Notes: generated by a model not told the origin, from the sequence alone. A stretch of DNA of 64,000 bases from Symbiodinium natans (GCA_905221605.1 CAJNDS010000558.1:440001-504000), one strand, 5' to 3'. Shown: positions 50,487 to 61,120, counted from the first letter of the stretch. Numbers and translations are program-made.

Positions 50487-50966
50487 CTCAGGGCACGATT
50501 TCGGGTTGTTTCGGTCCTAGGGTATGGAGCTGACCTTAGAGGGGTTCCTGGGGTTTAGGGTTTAGGGTTTAGGGTTTAGCGTTTAGGGTTTAGGGTTTAG
50601 GGTGTAGGGTTTAGAACCCCTCCCCCCCCCAAACCTGAACCCCACCGAACCCGACATCCTCATCCGGCGCCGCCCCGGTACATGCGCGGAGGACCTGCAG
50701 ACTGAAAAGGAACTCTCGAACTTACTTGGAGGCTCATGGGTACTTGGAGGTAGGGTTTAGGGTTTCGGGTTTCGGGGTAGGGTTTAGGGTTTAGTGTTGA
50801 GGGTTCCGGGTCTAGGGTTTAGGGCTTAGGGCTTAACCCTGTTGAAATCGGCACCTTGGTGAAGTCCTCCACATCCAGCCTTACTGCGAGGTGCAGTGCG
50901 CCAGGGAAAGTGGTCGGGCTTGGGGCTCAAGAGGCCCACCCCTCCTACAGCTCCTGCACCCGTTAG

Positions 50967-51081
50967 GGCTTCGGGCTTAGGGCTTAGGGCTTAGGGCTTA
51001 GGGCTTAGGGCTTAGGGCTTAGGGCTTAGGGTTTAGGGTTTAGGGTTTAGGGTTTAGGGTTTAGGGTTTAGGGTTTAGGGT
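50967..51081. repeat. Telomeric array: CTTAGGG block then TTTAGGG block
   Basis: About 8 CTTAGGG units followed by about 8 TTTAGGG units. Confidence 0.96.
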
Positions 51082-51378
51082 TCAGGGCCAGGCTAGTATT
51101 GAAGGGTCCAAAGTTCCCATGTCCTACGCGGATTTCATTAGGTTGTGTAGGGACTGGGGCTCAAGGCTTTTTCTGGCGGTTTAGGGCTTACACCTGTACT
51201 CCCGTCAAAGCCAGAACAAACACATTGCTTTTCAGATTCCCTTGCTTTTTCGTATAACCAACCACACAACAGAATTCCTGGGAAGGGACTACAGATTCAG
51301 GCTGAGGGTTTATGTATGTTAATAGAGTTTAGAGCTTTAGGGTCTTCAGGACTTTGGGTGTACAGAGGGTTTATATGG

Positions 51379-51455
51379 TCAGTTCTCAAAAAGATGGCCC
51401 CTTTTTGGGGGAACCCTGAAGAACGGGACCATCATTTTGGAGAAGTGACCATAGA
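51379..51455. mobile_element. Family G-related TIR element
   Basis: GGTCAGTTCTCAAAAAGATGG to CATCATTTTGGAGAAGTGACC. Related to 63205 through GGTCA-TTCTCAAAA-GAT. Confidence 0.65.
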
Positions 51456-52129
51456 GGGCCTTTGTCGGGCCTTAGGCTTTTGGGCAAAACCTTAAGCCCT
51501 AAACCCTAAACCCTAAACCCTCAACCCTAAACCCTAAACCCTAAACCCTAAACCCTAAACCCTAAACCCTAAACCCTAAACCCAAACCCTTGGGGATTTC
51601 CAAGCCGAAAAGGTCTCAAGTGCTGCGGGGGATCTTCGAGTGAGCTGGTGCCACTTCGATCCAACAGTCCTGCAAAGGGGGCTGGGGGTTTAGGATTTAG
51701 GGTTTAGGGTTTAGGGTTTAGGGTTTGGGGTTTAGGGTTTAGGGTTTGGGGTTTCGGGTTTAGGGTCCAGGGTACCCCAAATTCGTACATTACTATACCA
51801 GGCTCGGGAATCCTGGTCGAAGTCCTAGCCTTGCTGCTCCTTACAACACATTTACGCACGGCCCAGAGGGCCCCAAGGAACACAGCGATGAGGATTTAGG
51901 GATTCGGTTCTGCTTGTGCTGCGTCTCTAATCACGAAAACCATATCATATGCCATTGAAATATCTGCAATGTTCAACTGCACGGGTTGCGCAATGATGGC
52001 TGCTAATCGTTGTGAGATCTGGGGGCACTGAATTTCGACTGTTCTTATGAAAGGCGCAGACTGCTTTCCTTCGAACCCCTAAAAAAACTGCACACTTTGG
52101 AACCATCAAGTGTGCCTGTTCAACGCTAG

Positions 52130-52205
52130 ACCCTAAACCCTAAACCCTAAACCCTAAACCCTAAACCCTAAACCCTAAACCCTAAACCCTAAACCCTAAA
52201 CCCTA
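52130..52205. repeat. Telomeric array CCCTAAA, perfect
   Basis: About 11 perfect units directly left of the transporter exon region at 52292. Confidence 0.97.
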
Positions 52206-52291
52206 TCTCGCAACCCATGACATGGAGGGTATGTTCTGTGGTCGTTGCATCGGGTTTTCAAGATGGCAACTCGACTCCAGCAGGTTCAAGC

Positions 52292-52393
52292 AACAGCAAG
52301 GTGGAGTGCAATGACGATGCATTGGGCTAGAACCTTCTTTCGCTCACTTTGCAGGGAGATCGCAGAAGATCTGCGCATGAATGTTGGGCCAAC
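52292..52393 (-). CDS. ABCG transporter, start of membrane domain
   Basis: 102 nt, 34 codons, phase 0. The acceptor is GGGGAAAG|GTT and the donor about GCTGTT|GCTTGA (GC type). Encodes VGPTFMRRSSAISLQSERKK then VLAQCIVIALHLAV: the R-rich amphipathic helix followed by the first membrane helix, as at the start of ABCG membrane domains. A second hydrophobic island at 51840-51890 (ILIAVFLGALWAV) could complete the helix but lacks an AG acceptor. Confidence 0.75.
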
Positions 52394-52458
52394 CTTTCCC
52401 CAGAAGGTCCACAATTTATCAGATCAACCCCCAAGATGGCGTTCGGCAACAGTCAAGC

Positions 52459-52553
52459 CTGAAAAATCCAGTCCTTGCAGTGCTGCTTGATAATCTGCAC
52501 CTCCGCCGAATCTACGCCCTGCTTCGTACTCACCGTCCTGGTGGGCGCAGGAT
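52459..52553 (-). CDS. ABCG transporter, linker exon before membrane domain
   Basis: 95 nt ending in phase 0. The acceptor is CCCCAAG|AT and the donor TTTTTCAG|GCTTGA (GC type). Encodes STKQGVDSAEVQIIKQHCKD then WIFQ, joined in frame across a 65-nt intron to VGPTFMRRS. The junction KDWIFQ-VGPTFMRR resembles the conserved W-Q----L-+R connector of ABCG proteins. Confidence 0.75.
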
Positions 52554-52756
52554 CTTGGGGCTCAGGGTGTTTGAGGGGTTCGGGCTTAAGGACCCTAAAC
52601 CCTAAACCCTAAACCCTATGAGGGTTGAGGGATTCGGGGGTAGGCTAGGGGGGTCGGGGGGCATCCCCGAATAACGGCTTAGAGACCTAATCGGAAAGGG
52701 CCCGAAGCCTAAGTCCCCAGGGCTTCAATTGCTACAACCTCCTCCCCCCCAACGAA

Positions 52757-53041
52757 AATCAACACTAAAGTTGACTTCACATTAGGAATTCCCGCTACAA
52801 TTATGAAATCCAGCTGCCGGAACAGAATAATATAGCCCCCCACAATTATAAAATCAAGCCCGGAATATTTTTTTGTACGGGCGATGTTTTGTAATTAGCT
52901 TAAACTAATAGTACTTCCTACCAGGATTTAGGCGAATATAATTAAGGAGACCCTGGCCAGAGAGATTGATCAATCAAGGGGGGGGGGGGGAGGGGGGGGG
53001 GGGAGGGGGGGGGGGTTTATTAATGCGAAGTCAACATTAAG
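52757..53041. mobile_element. TIR element with long G runs
   Basis: Inverted ends around TTGACTTCACATTA (52772) and TAATGCGAAGTCAA (53022). The right half contains G runs of 11-14. About 285 bp, longer than the other families. Confidence 0.6.
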
Positions 53042-53929
53042 AGGTATCGATTGCCCTACTGGTAAGAATGCAGAATGTCCTTTTTATTTTGGGGAGGGGG
53101 GGGGGGGGGGGGGAGGGGGTGTGGTTCTTGAGCAACTGGTAGAAAATCTACGTAGACTTCCTTACGAGGGTAATATAGGGATATAGGGATTGGATCTATC
53201 ATGTTGGGATGTTCTTTCGTAAGTGGTAGTTTAACAATATTCAACAAGCTAGGTTCTAGGGTCTAGGGCTCAGGGCTAGATGTGAGCAAATCTTTCCATG
53301 ATGGTCCTTGTTGTGGCAAGCTCCACATTCTATAGACGGAACCCCTAAACCCTAAACCCTAAACCCTAAACCCTAAACCCTAAACCCTAAACCCTAAACG
53401 CTAAACGCTAAACGCAGAGAACTGCCCATGCTTTGCCACTCTTGGACCCTACCCCCCCAAACCTTCCCTTCCAGACTCTTAGGGTTTAGGGTTTAGGGTT
53501 TAGGGCCTTGCTGCTGTACCAAAAAACCTTCATGAACCCTCTACACACTCGCCCTGCACCCTGAGTGACAGAAGTTACTCCAGCTATTCCAAAACCCGTC
53601 ACAACTCCCTCAAGACCCTACATATAAGGTATAGCACCCGAAACCCTAAAGCCTAAACCCTAAAACCCCAAGCCCGAAACCCTAAAACCCCAGGCCCAAA
53701 ACCCCAAACCCTAAACCCTAGCCCTAAACGCTAAAACCCTGAAACCCTAAATCCTAAACCTAAGCCCTAAACCCTAAACCCTGAACCCTAAACCCTAAGT
53801 CCTAAACCCTAAACCCTGAACCCTAAACCCTAAGTCCTAAACCCTAAACTCCCTTCGCCTCCTTGGCTGGGCCTCACCGACGGGTTCGGGGCGGTTGCGC
53901 CAGATCCTGGGCTTCAGGGTTTAGGGTTT

Positions 53930-54315
53930 AGGGTTTAGGATTTAGGGTTTGGGGTGTGGGGTTTGGGGCTTTGGGTTTAGGGTTTAAGGTTTGGGCTTCA
54001 GGGTTCAGGGTTCAAGGTTTAGGGGTTGGGGTTTGGGGTGTTGGGTTTGGGGTGTTGGGTTTAGGGTTTGGGGTTTAGGGCTTGCTTGCAAGCCCCTTTC
54101 ACCCTGGGATTTAAGACTGCCCTGAAACCCCAAAACCCACATTACAGTCATCTCATACCCAGAAGCCCTCATGTGTAAGCCCTGAGCCCTAAACCCTAAA
54201 CCCTAAACCCTAAGCCCTAAACCCTAAACCCTAAACCCTAAACCCTGAACCCTGAACCCTGAACCCTAAACCCTAGACCCTAAACCCTAAACCTTAGCCC
54301 TAAACCCTAAACCCT
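53930..54315. repeat. Opposed telomeric tracts, no exon between
   Basis: TTTAGGG/TTTGGGG variants at 53917-54085 and CCCTAAA variants at 54180-54315 enclose about 90 bp without coding character: a complete TTTAGGG...CCCTAAA unit. Confidence 0.8.
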
Positions 54316-54354
54316 AACCCAGTCGCGTGAACAGAGCTGCCGGGATCTCCGAAA
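54314..54354 (-). CDS. Possible ABCG linker exon
   Basis: The acceptor is CTAGCAAG|GT. Encodes MPISEIPAALFTRL, a plausible NBD-membrane linker. The donor is ACTGG|GTTAGG. Phase with neighbours not verified. Confidence 0.42.
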
Positions 54355-55151
54355 TCGGCATACCTTGCTAGAGGTTCAGGGTGCTTCTCCTTGGGAACCC
54401 AAATAGAACTGTACTTAGATCGCTACTATAGCCCTTTAGGGTTTAGGGTTTAGGGTTTAGGGTTTGGGGTTTGGGGTTTGGGGTTTGGGGTTTGGGGTTT
54501 GGGGTTTGGGGTTTGAGGTTTATACATGGGTTATCAGCTGCACCGATAATACGGTGAAAAGAACCCTGAACCTGAGAGTCTGGCGCTCTGGGGTGGTGGG
54601 GGTCAGGCCTTATCTTAGCGTCGTTACATGGTCCCTTAGTCTGGGCCCTAAATCGAGGCCCCTTATATACCCCTTATGTACCCTGTGCAACCCAAGGGCC
54701 TGTACTTCAAAACCCTTTGACTGAATGATCTGAGGCCTATGACTGGCAGTTGCGGTAAAGGGCTGCCACTGGAAGCCCAACCCACCCCCAACCCGGTAAC
54801 ATCTTAGAGTTTAAGGTTTCGGGCTTCCAGTTTAGGGCCTATTTTTGCGTGAAGTCGCATTGCCCTGAACAGGTTCTGGAGCCCTTCCGGCAATAAGACT
54901 CTTCAGGCTATAGGTAGCCTATGCAACATGGTCATCCCGAATACTCCTTTGCCAGGGAAGCCTGACCACCTCCCCAAAGGACAATCTAAGGAAAAAGGCC
55001 CCGAAACCCCTCCTCCAACCCGCACCTTGATCCTAGATCGAAACCCTACCTGCAACTCCTAGGTGCTCTTGTTTTTTCTGGTTCTGAGTAGGGTTTAGGG
55101 TTTAGGGTTTAGGGTTTAGGGTTTAGGGTTTAGGGTTTTTAGGGGGGGGGG

Positions 55152-55276
55152 ATATATAGTTTGGGTTGTTCCCCCGTATACCCACCGTCCTTAATCGGGA
55201 TCCTCGTAGCCCCCCCCTCCCCCCTATTTAGAGTTCCCCAAAAAGGAGCTGTGAGTAAAAGGGGGGAACATCCCAA
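55152..55276. mobile_element. Family H TIR element, diverged
   Basis: TTGGGTTGTTCCCCC to GGGGGAACATCCCAA, with a shared core CCTTAATCGGGAT. Relative of 19533. Confidence 0.75.
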
Positions 55277-55348
55277 GACATAGGGTTGAGGCTGGAGGGC
55301 CTTGGCCTCCCCATGATTGACCACCTGGGCCTCCATGCTTCCATCATC

Positions 55349-55497
55349 ATGGGTTTCCCTACTACCCCCTCTGTTTGGGGTTTAGGGTTTGGGGTTTACC
55401 CCCCCCCCCTTAAGTCACCTTAATTTGGCTGAATTATCCTGAATGGCCTTATTGTGGGGGGGAAGGGGGTAGTATAGAAGGGGGTAGTAGGGGAACC
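55349..55497. mobile_element. Family I TIR element with telomeric insert
   Basis: GGTTTCCCTACTACCCCC to GGGGGTAGTAGGGGAACC. Compared with 33526 it carries about 23 bp of TTTAGGG/TTTGGGG at 55377-55399. Confidence 0.85.
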
Positions 55498-55512
55498 CAG
55501 ATCCGCACACTT

Positions 55513-55572
55513 TTCTGAGGGGGGTGGGGGGGGGGGGGGGTGGGGGTGGGGGGGGGGGGGGGGGGGGGGTGG
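55513..55572. repeat. G-run tract
   Basis: Near-continuous G with single T interruptions over 60 bp. Confidence 0.95.
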
Positions 55573-55734
55573 GGTAAAAACCCTTGGCCCACCTACACCC
55601 CTCCCTCCATGTTTCTTAGTCCCTCCATTTTCTTATTCTTGTCTTGGGGTACGTAAAAGCAGGAAACTTGCGACCCTAAGCCATACTCCCTTGCCCCTCG
55701 ACCCTAAACCCTAAAACCTAAACCTAGACCCTAA

Positions 55735-55800
55735 ACCTAGATGACCCTAGCTGTTGCCACTTGCAGGCAGAGATGCTGCAGTTTTGCTGGTCGAGGGTTC
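55735..55800 (-). CDS. Possible exon, ABCG linker region
   Basis: Encodes RTLDQQNCSISACKWQQLGS on minus, after GCCGAGAACC. Boundaries uncertain. Confidence 0.35.
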
Positions 55801-56289
55801 TCGGCTGGTAAGGCTTTAGGGTTTAGGGTTAAGGGTCGGGTTGAATTTAGGGGGTTTTAGGGTTTAGGGTTTAGGGTGTAGGGTTTAGGGTTAGGGTTTA
55901 GGGCTTAGGGTTTAGGGTTTAGGGTTTCGGGTTTGGGGTTTAGGGGTATGGGCAGAATTAACCTGCCCACCGGAGGAAAAGGGGAGGGGGGGGGGGGGGG
56001 ATGCGGCAATCATTCACAAAACCCTGCCCAGGGTATATCTGCTACTCTAAGTGTGATGGGTAACGGTGGATCGTGGTGGGCAGTTCTGGGTAATGGTGGG
56101 TACTGGTGGGTTTTTGGTGGGAACGGTGGGAAACGGTGGGTCAGGTGGGTGTACTGGTCGGGCATGGGTCATGGGGGGAGGAAGCGGCACATCAGCAAAA
56201 GCCCCTGTCAAAGATTGCTTTCAAACGAACATCACAAGGACAGCCGGGACAAATTATCCAAGGGTTTAGGGTTAGGGTCTAGGGTTTCG

Positions 56290-56790
56290 GGTTTAGGGAC
56301 CTGTTCATCACCAGCATCAACATCATCGTCGTCGTCGCCGTCACCCTGGCGCTAGGCTCTCCAACGCTTTCCTGTCACCATCCGACAAGGCCGCATGATA
56401 CTGAGAGGTCTGCCGACGACGCCTGCTTTCCAATCATGCAGGGCTTAACACGAGAACTCGACCGTTCAGCCTGCATCGTTCAACAATCGTGTGAGCTCAA
56501 GCATACAAAGTGATTAGACCTTACTGGTGGCAAGCCATCAAAGCCCCGACGATCGAACCGCTCCAACTTAACGCAAGAGTACGAAGAGCAAATCACGAAC
56601 ATAACAGGTGGCTAATCGTATTCTGGAGAGAAACTACACGTCTGGGGCGCGGCTAGGCAAACAGCAAAATCGAGAAGTCTCAACAACAGGAGCAAACGAA
56701 GAAAGCCCAACAACGGAGAAGACGAACAAGTAAGACATAAAGGACCGGGAAGGGGGGAAAAAGGTAGACAAGGGGCAGAAGGACATGTAT
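56290..56790. other. Telomere-free unique DNA, no gene recognised
   Basis: About 500 bp with normal base composition, opening with a CATCGTCGTCGTCG run and containing no telomeric units, TIR element or convincing frame. Lies inside the transporter span. Confidence 0.6.
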
Positions 56791-57003
56791 AGGGGATTTA
56801 GGGGTTAGGGTTTAGGGTTTGAGGGTACTTGCATTCCCAAACCCAGCAAAGTCGTGGGCCATAGACTAGACCAATGAAAGGGTGGCACCGCGGTTCTAGT
56901 AACTACGAGGCACGGCCCCTTGTTTTACCTCGAGACCCTAGTTAGCAGGCAGGCTAAAGGACGCAAGGTTTCTGCTGAGATCCTATACACGCCAGAACTA
57001 CGA

Positions 57004-57116
57004 CTTGGTGGTTCAGGGTACTTATAACCAATCTGAATAGGGTTCTATTGGGCTAATTGGGTTGGTTATCTTACAGTTTATATTGGGTTACGTACTAAGT
57101 AGCATGAACCTCCAAG
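57004..57116. mobile_element. Family A TIR element
   Basis: CTTGGTGGTTCAGGGTACTT to AGCATGAACCTCCAAG|TA. Adjoins a family J element at 57122-57245 (TTAAGAACCCCCCCC to GGGGGGGCTCTTAA). Confidence 0.8.
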
Positions 57117-57141
57117 TATTTGCTTAAGAACCCCCCCCCAA

Positions 57142-57181
<40 letters not shown>

Positions 57182-57312
57182 TATACTCATCGCCATACTA
57201 CCCCTATAAAGCAGCATACATTTTTTGGGGGGGCTCTTAAGCAAGTAGTAGAAAATGAGGCCCAAGGGCCCAAGGGGCGCTTTACTCGGACAAGCCTTTG
57301 CACCCCCAAAAC

Positions 57313-57355
57313 CTGTCGAGGTTGCCACTCAGCTCGGGAGCTTCGAACACTTTCT
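57313..57355 (-). CDS. ABCG transporter, exon after NBD
   Basis: 43 nt. The acceptor is CCCCCAG|AG and the donor GACAG|GTTTTG. Encodes KVFEAPELSGNLD in the phase set by the exon at 57590-57642. Begins the linker after the nucleotide-binding domain. Less certain than the preceding exons because the linker is not conserved. Confidence 0.62.
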
Positions 57356-57410
57356 CTGGGGGGGCCTTGATACAAGCCAAGCCAAACGATCGAGGATTCT
57401 TGCTCTTACT

Positions 57411-57501
57411 GTTGGTTAGCAGGAAATGAGGGAATGAGGTGCCCTTTATATACCCTTTAAGGGATTATATACCGTGCCTCATTCCCCCCCATACCCTACT
57501 A
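57411..57501. mobile_element. Family K TIR element
   Basis: CTGTTGGTTAGCAGGAAATGAGG-type left end and CCTCATT...CTAACCAACAG right end, 11-bp perfect inverted termini, 91 bp. Only copy seen. Confidence 0.8.
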
Positions 57502-57589
57502 ACCAACAGGAAGAGTACTCTAAACCCTAAACCCTAAACCCTAAACCTCAAGTAGTAGGCTTACAGAACAAATGAAAGAGGAATGCCAC

Positions 57590-57642
57590 CCGGGTTCTGC
57601 CCGCTGAGAATATCCATCATCCAGTCTGCAGGATTCCAGTTC
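57590..57642 (-). CDS. ABCG transporter, NBD exon (NPADW)
   Basis: 53 nt (1 + 17 codons + 1). The acceptor is TGTCGAG|G and the donor AACCCGG|GTGG. Encodes NWNPADWMMDILSGQNP, the NPAD[WF]-DI-SG motif that closes the ABCG nucleotide-binding domain. Exact phase continuity with the exon at 58435-58499 (MPE|N). TTTAGGG array immediately right, CCCTAAA to the left. Confidence 0.87.
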
Positions 57643-57654
57643 CTCGACATTAGG

Positions 57655-57730
57655 GTTTAGGTTTAAGGTTTAGGGTTTAGGGTTTAGGGTTTAGGGTTTA
57701 GGGTTTAGGGTTTAGGGTTTAGGGTTTAGG
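57655..57730. repeat. Telomeric array TTTAGGG
   Basis: About 10 units at the acceptor side of the NPADW exon. Confidence 0.96.
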
Positions 57731-58434
57731 GGGAGGCCGGGTTCTTGCTTTTGAGGCTTTAGCGCCTTATGGCTTGAGGTGTTGGGGGGCTCACTTTCGC
57801 GAACCATCCGCATCCCTGCCCGTTATTCTCATGAGCTTTGCTACCAAATCTGCACCCGAATCCTCAGATACCAAGCAATGAACTGAAACGCTGAAAACAC
57901 AAAATGCCCTGAAAACCCTCAAACAGACACCGACCAACCCTCCAAGGAACCCCATCCAGGGCGACATGCAACTGAATATGAACCGCCGGCGCAGAGGCTT
58001 CGGGTTTAGGGTTCAGGGTTGCGGCCTAGCCTCTAAACAGAACCCAAGCCCACCAACCTCTCGGGCAGCCTCAAAACCCCTCCCCCTCCTCCCCCCACCC
58101 ATCCAAGGTCCGAATAACACCACACCCCTAACCCCAACAAAACGCTAACCACCCCCAAACCCAACTGTCGTTTAAGAACACTCTTATGTCATTTGAATCT
58201 AATGGGTTTTGTAACAAACGTAAGCTAGTGACCAGCGCGTAACGACCAGCCCGAAATCCCAAAATCCCTATAACCCCTGAACCCTAAACCCACAAACCCC
58301 TCCCATAATAAACGCTGAGCCCCCTGGCCCCTCATGAGCCCTAAGCCCCCCTAACCCTAACCCTAAACCCTAGCCCTAAACCCTAAACCCTAAACCCTAA
58401 ACCCCAAACCCCAAACCCCCTAAAGCCAAAACGC

Positions 58435-58499
58435 TCCGGCATTCGCAGGCCCAGGCTTTGGAAGTGAGACTTGGCCTGCACCGTAGGCCCCATGTAGGC
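58435..58499 (-). CDS. ABCG transporter, NBD exon
   Basis: 65 nt (21 codons + 2). The acceptor is ACCCAG|GCC and the donor CCGGA|GCGTT (GC type). Encodes AYMGPTVQAKSHFQSLGLRM then P, the Y-GP-----YF-S-G motif of ABCG proteins. Phases agree with both neighbours. Confidence 0.87.
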
Positions 58500-58985
58500 C
58501 TGGGTTTAGGGTTTGGGGCTTAGGGTTGAGGGTTTAGGGTTTAGGGCTTAGGGTTGAGGGTTTAGGGCTTAGGGTTGAGGGTTTAGGGCTTAGGGTTTAG
58601 GAGCTCAAGAGTTTAGGGGTTTGAGGCGTGTAGGGTTTCGGGATTTAGGGTTTAGGGGTCCAGGTTGGCTGGTTCCTACGTCCAAAAAAGAGCCTCTCAA
58701 CCTCTTAGGGCCAAGAAGTCCCTTGCAACCACATGAACAAGTGTGAGAGATGAGGTTGGCTGGTGCTTGGGCTTAGGCAGGGGGTGTAGCGGGTTGGGGG
58801 CTTTAGGGGTCAAGCGTGGTGTCGAGGGTCGAAGTGTCTGGATGGGGCTCAGGGAAGTTCCGGGTGTGGGGCCTTGGGTAGGGTTGCAGAGGGCTCATGA
58901 GGTTTCAGAGGGTTTTTGGCTCGTTGGCCGAGAAGGGTCGAGGGATGGGTGTCTTTGCCGCCATGTTGGCTGAGGACTTCATCTA

Positions 58986-59086
58986 CGGGTAGTTTCATGG
59001 TCCCTATATACCTCCTATATAACCTATACACAGAGCCCGTTAAAGCAGGTTAGGGACCATATTCAGGACCCATGAAACTACCCTCA
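58986..59086. mobile_element. Family F TIR element in an NBD intron
   Basis: CGGGTAGTTTCATGGTCCC to GGACCCATGAAACTACCCTC, 101 bp with long perfect inverted ends, within the intron 58500-59348. Confidence 0.9.
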
Positions 59087-59348
59087 GACTTCAAACAAAC
59101 CCCAAACCCTAAACCCTAAACCCTAAAATCCTAAAGCCCTAAAACTCCGAAATCCCTCTAAAGCCCTAAGCCCGTAAACCCTAAACCCTTAACCCAAAAA
59201 CAAAGCAAAACCCCTAAGCCCCTAGCCCCCCAACCCTAAACCCTACACCTAGTGCATGCCTAAACCCCAAACCTAAACCTAAACCCTAAACCCTGAACAC
59301 CCAAAACCGGCACACCCCTCAGCAACCTCCAAAGGCATGCCAAGAAGC

Positions 59349-59400
59349 CATTCGGCCGCCTTTGTCCTCCAGTGTCCCCAGAAGCAGTACATCATCTAGC
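59349..59400 (-). CDS. ABCG transporter, NBD exon
   Basis: 52 nt (1 + 17 codons). The acceptor is CTACGAG|G and the donor CGAATG|GCTTC (GC type). Encodes LDDVLLLGTLEDKGGRM, the FD-+-LL--GG+ segment following the H-loop, with a short TLED insertion. Phases agree with both neighbours. Confidence 0.85.
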
Positions 59401-59849
59401 CTCGTAGTTCCGTGGTTGGGTTTAGGGTGTAGGGTTTAGGGTTTAGGGTTTAGGGTTTAGGGCCGAATCGCGAGGACCCCGAAACTCTCAGCCCACATAA
59501 TCGTGTGAGCCTTACGCCCCAAACCCCTATCTGCCCCAGCCCTCTAAACCCCCAACCGACACTGCGGTCTCTGCGGTTTCTGGTTCGTACAGGGTATTGG
59601 CTGTGGCTTACCACCCAGAGTGGGAACGCTCAACCCTCTCAATTGCCCCAAGTTAGGGCATGGGGTTTAGCGAGTTGAGCAGAAGCTGACCCCAGATCTC
59701 ATGTTCAATACTTCCCCCCGCCTATGGTTTCCAAGCCATTCTGAAAGCGCACCCGAAACTACATCATAAACTCCATTCAACTTTCCCAGAAACCCTATCC
59801 ACCGAACAACTGCTTTGAGCTATTCGATTTGGGCATAATTTAAATTGAT

Positions 59850-60083
59850 CTAAGTATCCTTAACCTCGTTGTTTTCTAGTTGTTCCTCGTGCCTGCATGT
59901 TCTTTCGTGCTTCGACTTGTGCGACCTCTTTATGTCACCATCGCATACATCGCAATGATTTGCAACTTGTTGCTTCCTCCTGCTCTTTTCACGGCATCTA
60001 TTGCACATCTTGTAAGGATCAATGAATAAGTCCACGGCCTTATCTTTCTGACCACCCGAACAATATTTCTTTTCCACGTCCAC
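59850..60083 (-). CDS. Cys/His-rich ORF nested in an NBD intron
   Basis: 77 codons. KMCNRCREKSRRKQQVANHC then DVCDGDIKRSHKSKHERTCR has two CxxC pairs and a C/H tail like a small zinc-binding domain, and YCSGGQKDKAVDLFIDPYK before it. Very Lys-rich and AT-rich compared with the window. Such CNxCRxK...CxxC proteins are common in large DNA viruses of protists and in protist genomes, so transfer is possible (resemblance from memory of the pattern only). The frame is open for about 10 codons upstream and no ATG is present near the start, so it may be a fragment or an exon. Confidence 0.5.
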   Translation of the reverse strand: MDVEKKYCSGGQKDKAVDLFIDPYKMCNRCREKSRRKQQVANHCDVCDGDIKRSHKSKHERTCRHEEQLENNEVKDT

Positions 60084-60346
60084 CTGTACTACTAAACCAC
60101 CATCCGTTTAAACCCTATGCCCCATAATCGGGGTCTGGGGTCAGGGACCCTCATAAGAAATCCGAAGATCATAAACCTGTCCTTTGCATGCCATGACATA
60201 GAATAGTACCGATTATGAACAATTTAATATTGTATGGTATCTTCTTCTTGTTGCTTTTTTCGCCTGAGAATGTCTATTGTCCCAGCATCTACAGTATCAA
60301 CAAACATCTACCTGCGCCCTGTAAGCCCCAAGTCGCGTCGAGGCAC

Positions 60347-60412
60347 AAGGTGAAGAGGTCGTAGCGCGGTTGATGGATCACCATGACAATAGTGACGCCA
60401 AGCCGCGCAATC
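60347..60412 (-). CDS. ABCG transporter, NBD exon (H-loop)
   Basis: 66 nt (1 + 21 codons + 2). The acceptor is CTGCTAG|G and the donor CACCTT|GTGCC. Encodes IARLGVTIVMVIHQPRYDLF then T: the H-loop IHQPR diagnostic of ABCG-type ATPases. Joins in phase to Walker B upstream. Confidence 0.93.
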
Positions 60413-60959
60413 CTAGCAGTATCCATGAGTGGGTTTAGGGTCCAAAGCTTCCCCAGTGGGGCTATGGGTCTCGAAGCCCTAGACGGGTTTAGGGCTTAGG
60501 GCTTAAGCCCCAAAGACCAAACCCTGAGCCGCAAACCCCAGCAAAGGCTATTCGTCTAGTAGGGCTCTTGGGGGGGTAAAGTGGGTTTAGGGTTTAGGGT
60601 TTAGGGTTTAGGATTTAGGGTTTAGGATTTAGGGTTTAGGATTTAGGGTTTAGGGTTTAGGATTTAGGGTTTAGGGCTTAGGGTAAAGTGGACTTTAAAG
60701 GGCGCCCCCCGCATTGCAGACCCCAGATTTCCCAACATGTTCGAGTCATCATCGTCCAACAGTATAGGGTATAGGGTTTAGGGTTAGGGCTTAGGGCTTA
60801 GGGTCTAGGGTTTAGGGTTTAGGGTTTATTGTTTCCAACCTTCACGGCTTCTCTGCCATGTCACAGCAAACCCCGCTACTTGCCTCCACATCTCGAGAGA
60901 AAACCAAGCGCCCTTTGGGTAAACAAGTCCTAAACCCTATAAACCCTAAAACCTACACC

Positions 60960-61017
60960 TATAAACCCTAAACCCTAAACCCTAAACCCTAAACCCTAAA
61001 CCCTAAACCCTAAACCC
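60960..61017. repeat. Telomeric array CCCTAAA
   Basis: About 8 units. With the TTTAGGG array at 61121 it brackets the Walker B exon. Confidence 0.96.
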
Positions 61018-61034
61018 TAGAAAAGGACGGCGGC

Positions 61035-61120
61035 CTCTTGAGCTGCTGGACGATCATCAACGAGGCAGTGGCGTCCAGACCCGAGGTAGGCTCGTCCAGG
61101 AAGAGGATCGTGGGGCAGGC
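61035..61120 (-). CDS. ABCG transporter, NBD exon (Walker B/D-loop)
   Basis: 86 nt (28 codons + 2). The acceptor is AACCCTAG|GCC, where the AG belongs to a CCCTAg telomeric unit, and the donor is CTCAAGAG|GCCG (GC type). Encodes ACPTILFLDEPTSGLDATAS then LMIVQQLKR: Walker B (ILFLDE) and D-loop (SGLD). The catalytic Glu is present. Confidence 0.95.

Noticed and set aside
57770-57880. Coding-like island (SEDSGADLVAKLMRITGRDA, minus) between two NBD exons
   Set aside because: The flanking exons join perfectly in phase and motif without it, so it is unlikely to be a constitutive exon.
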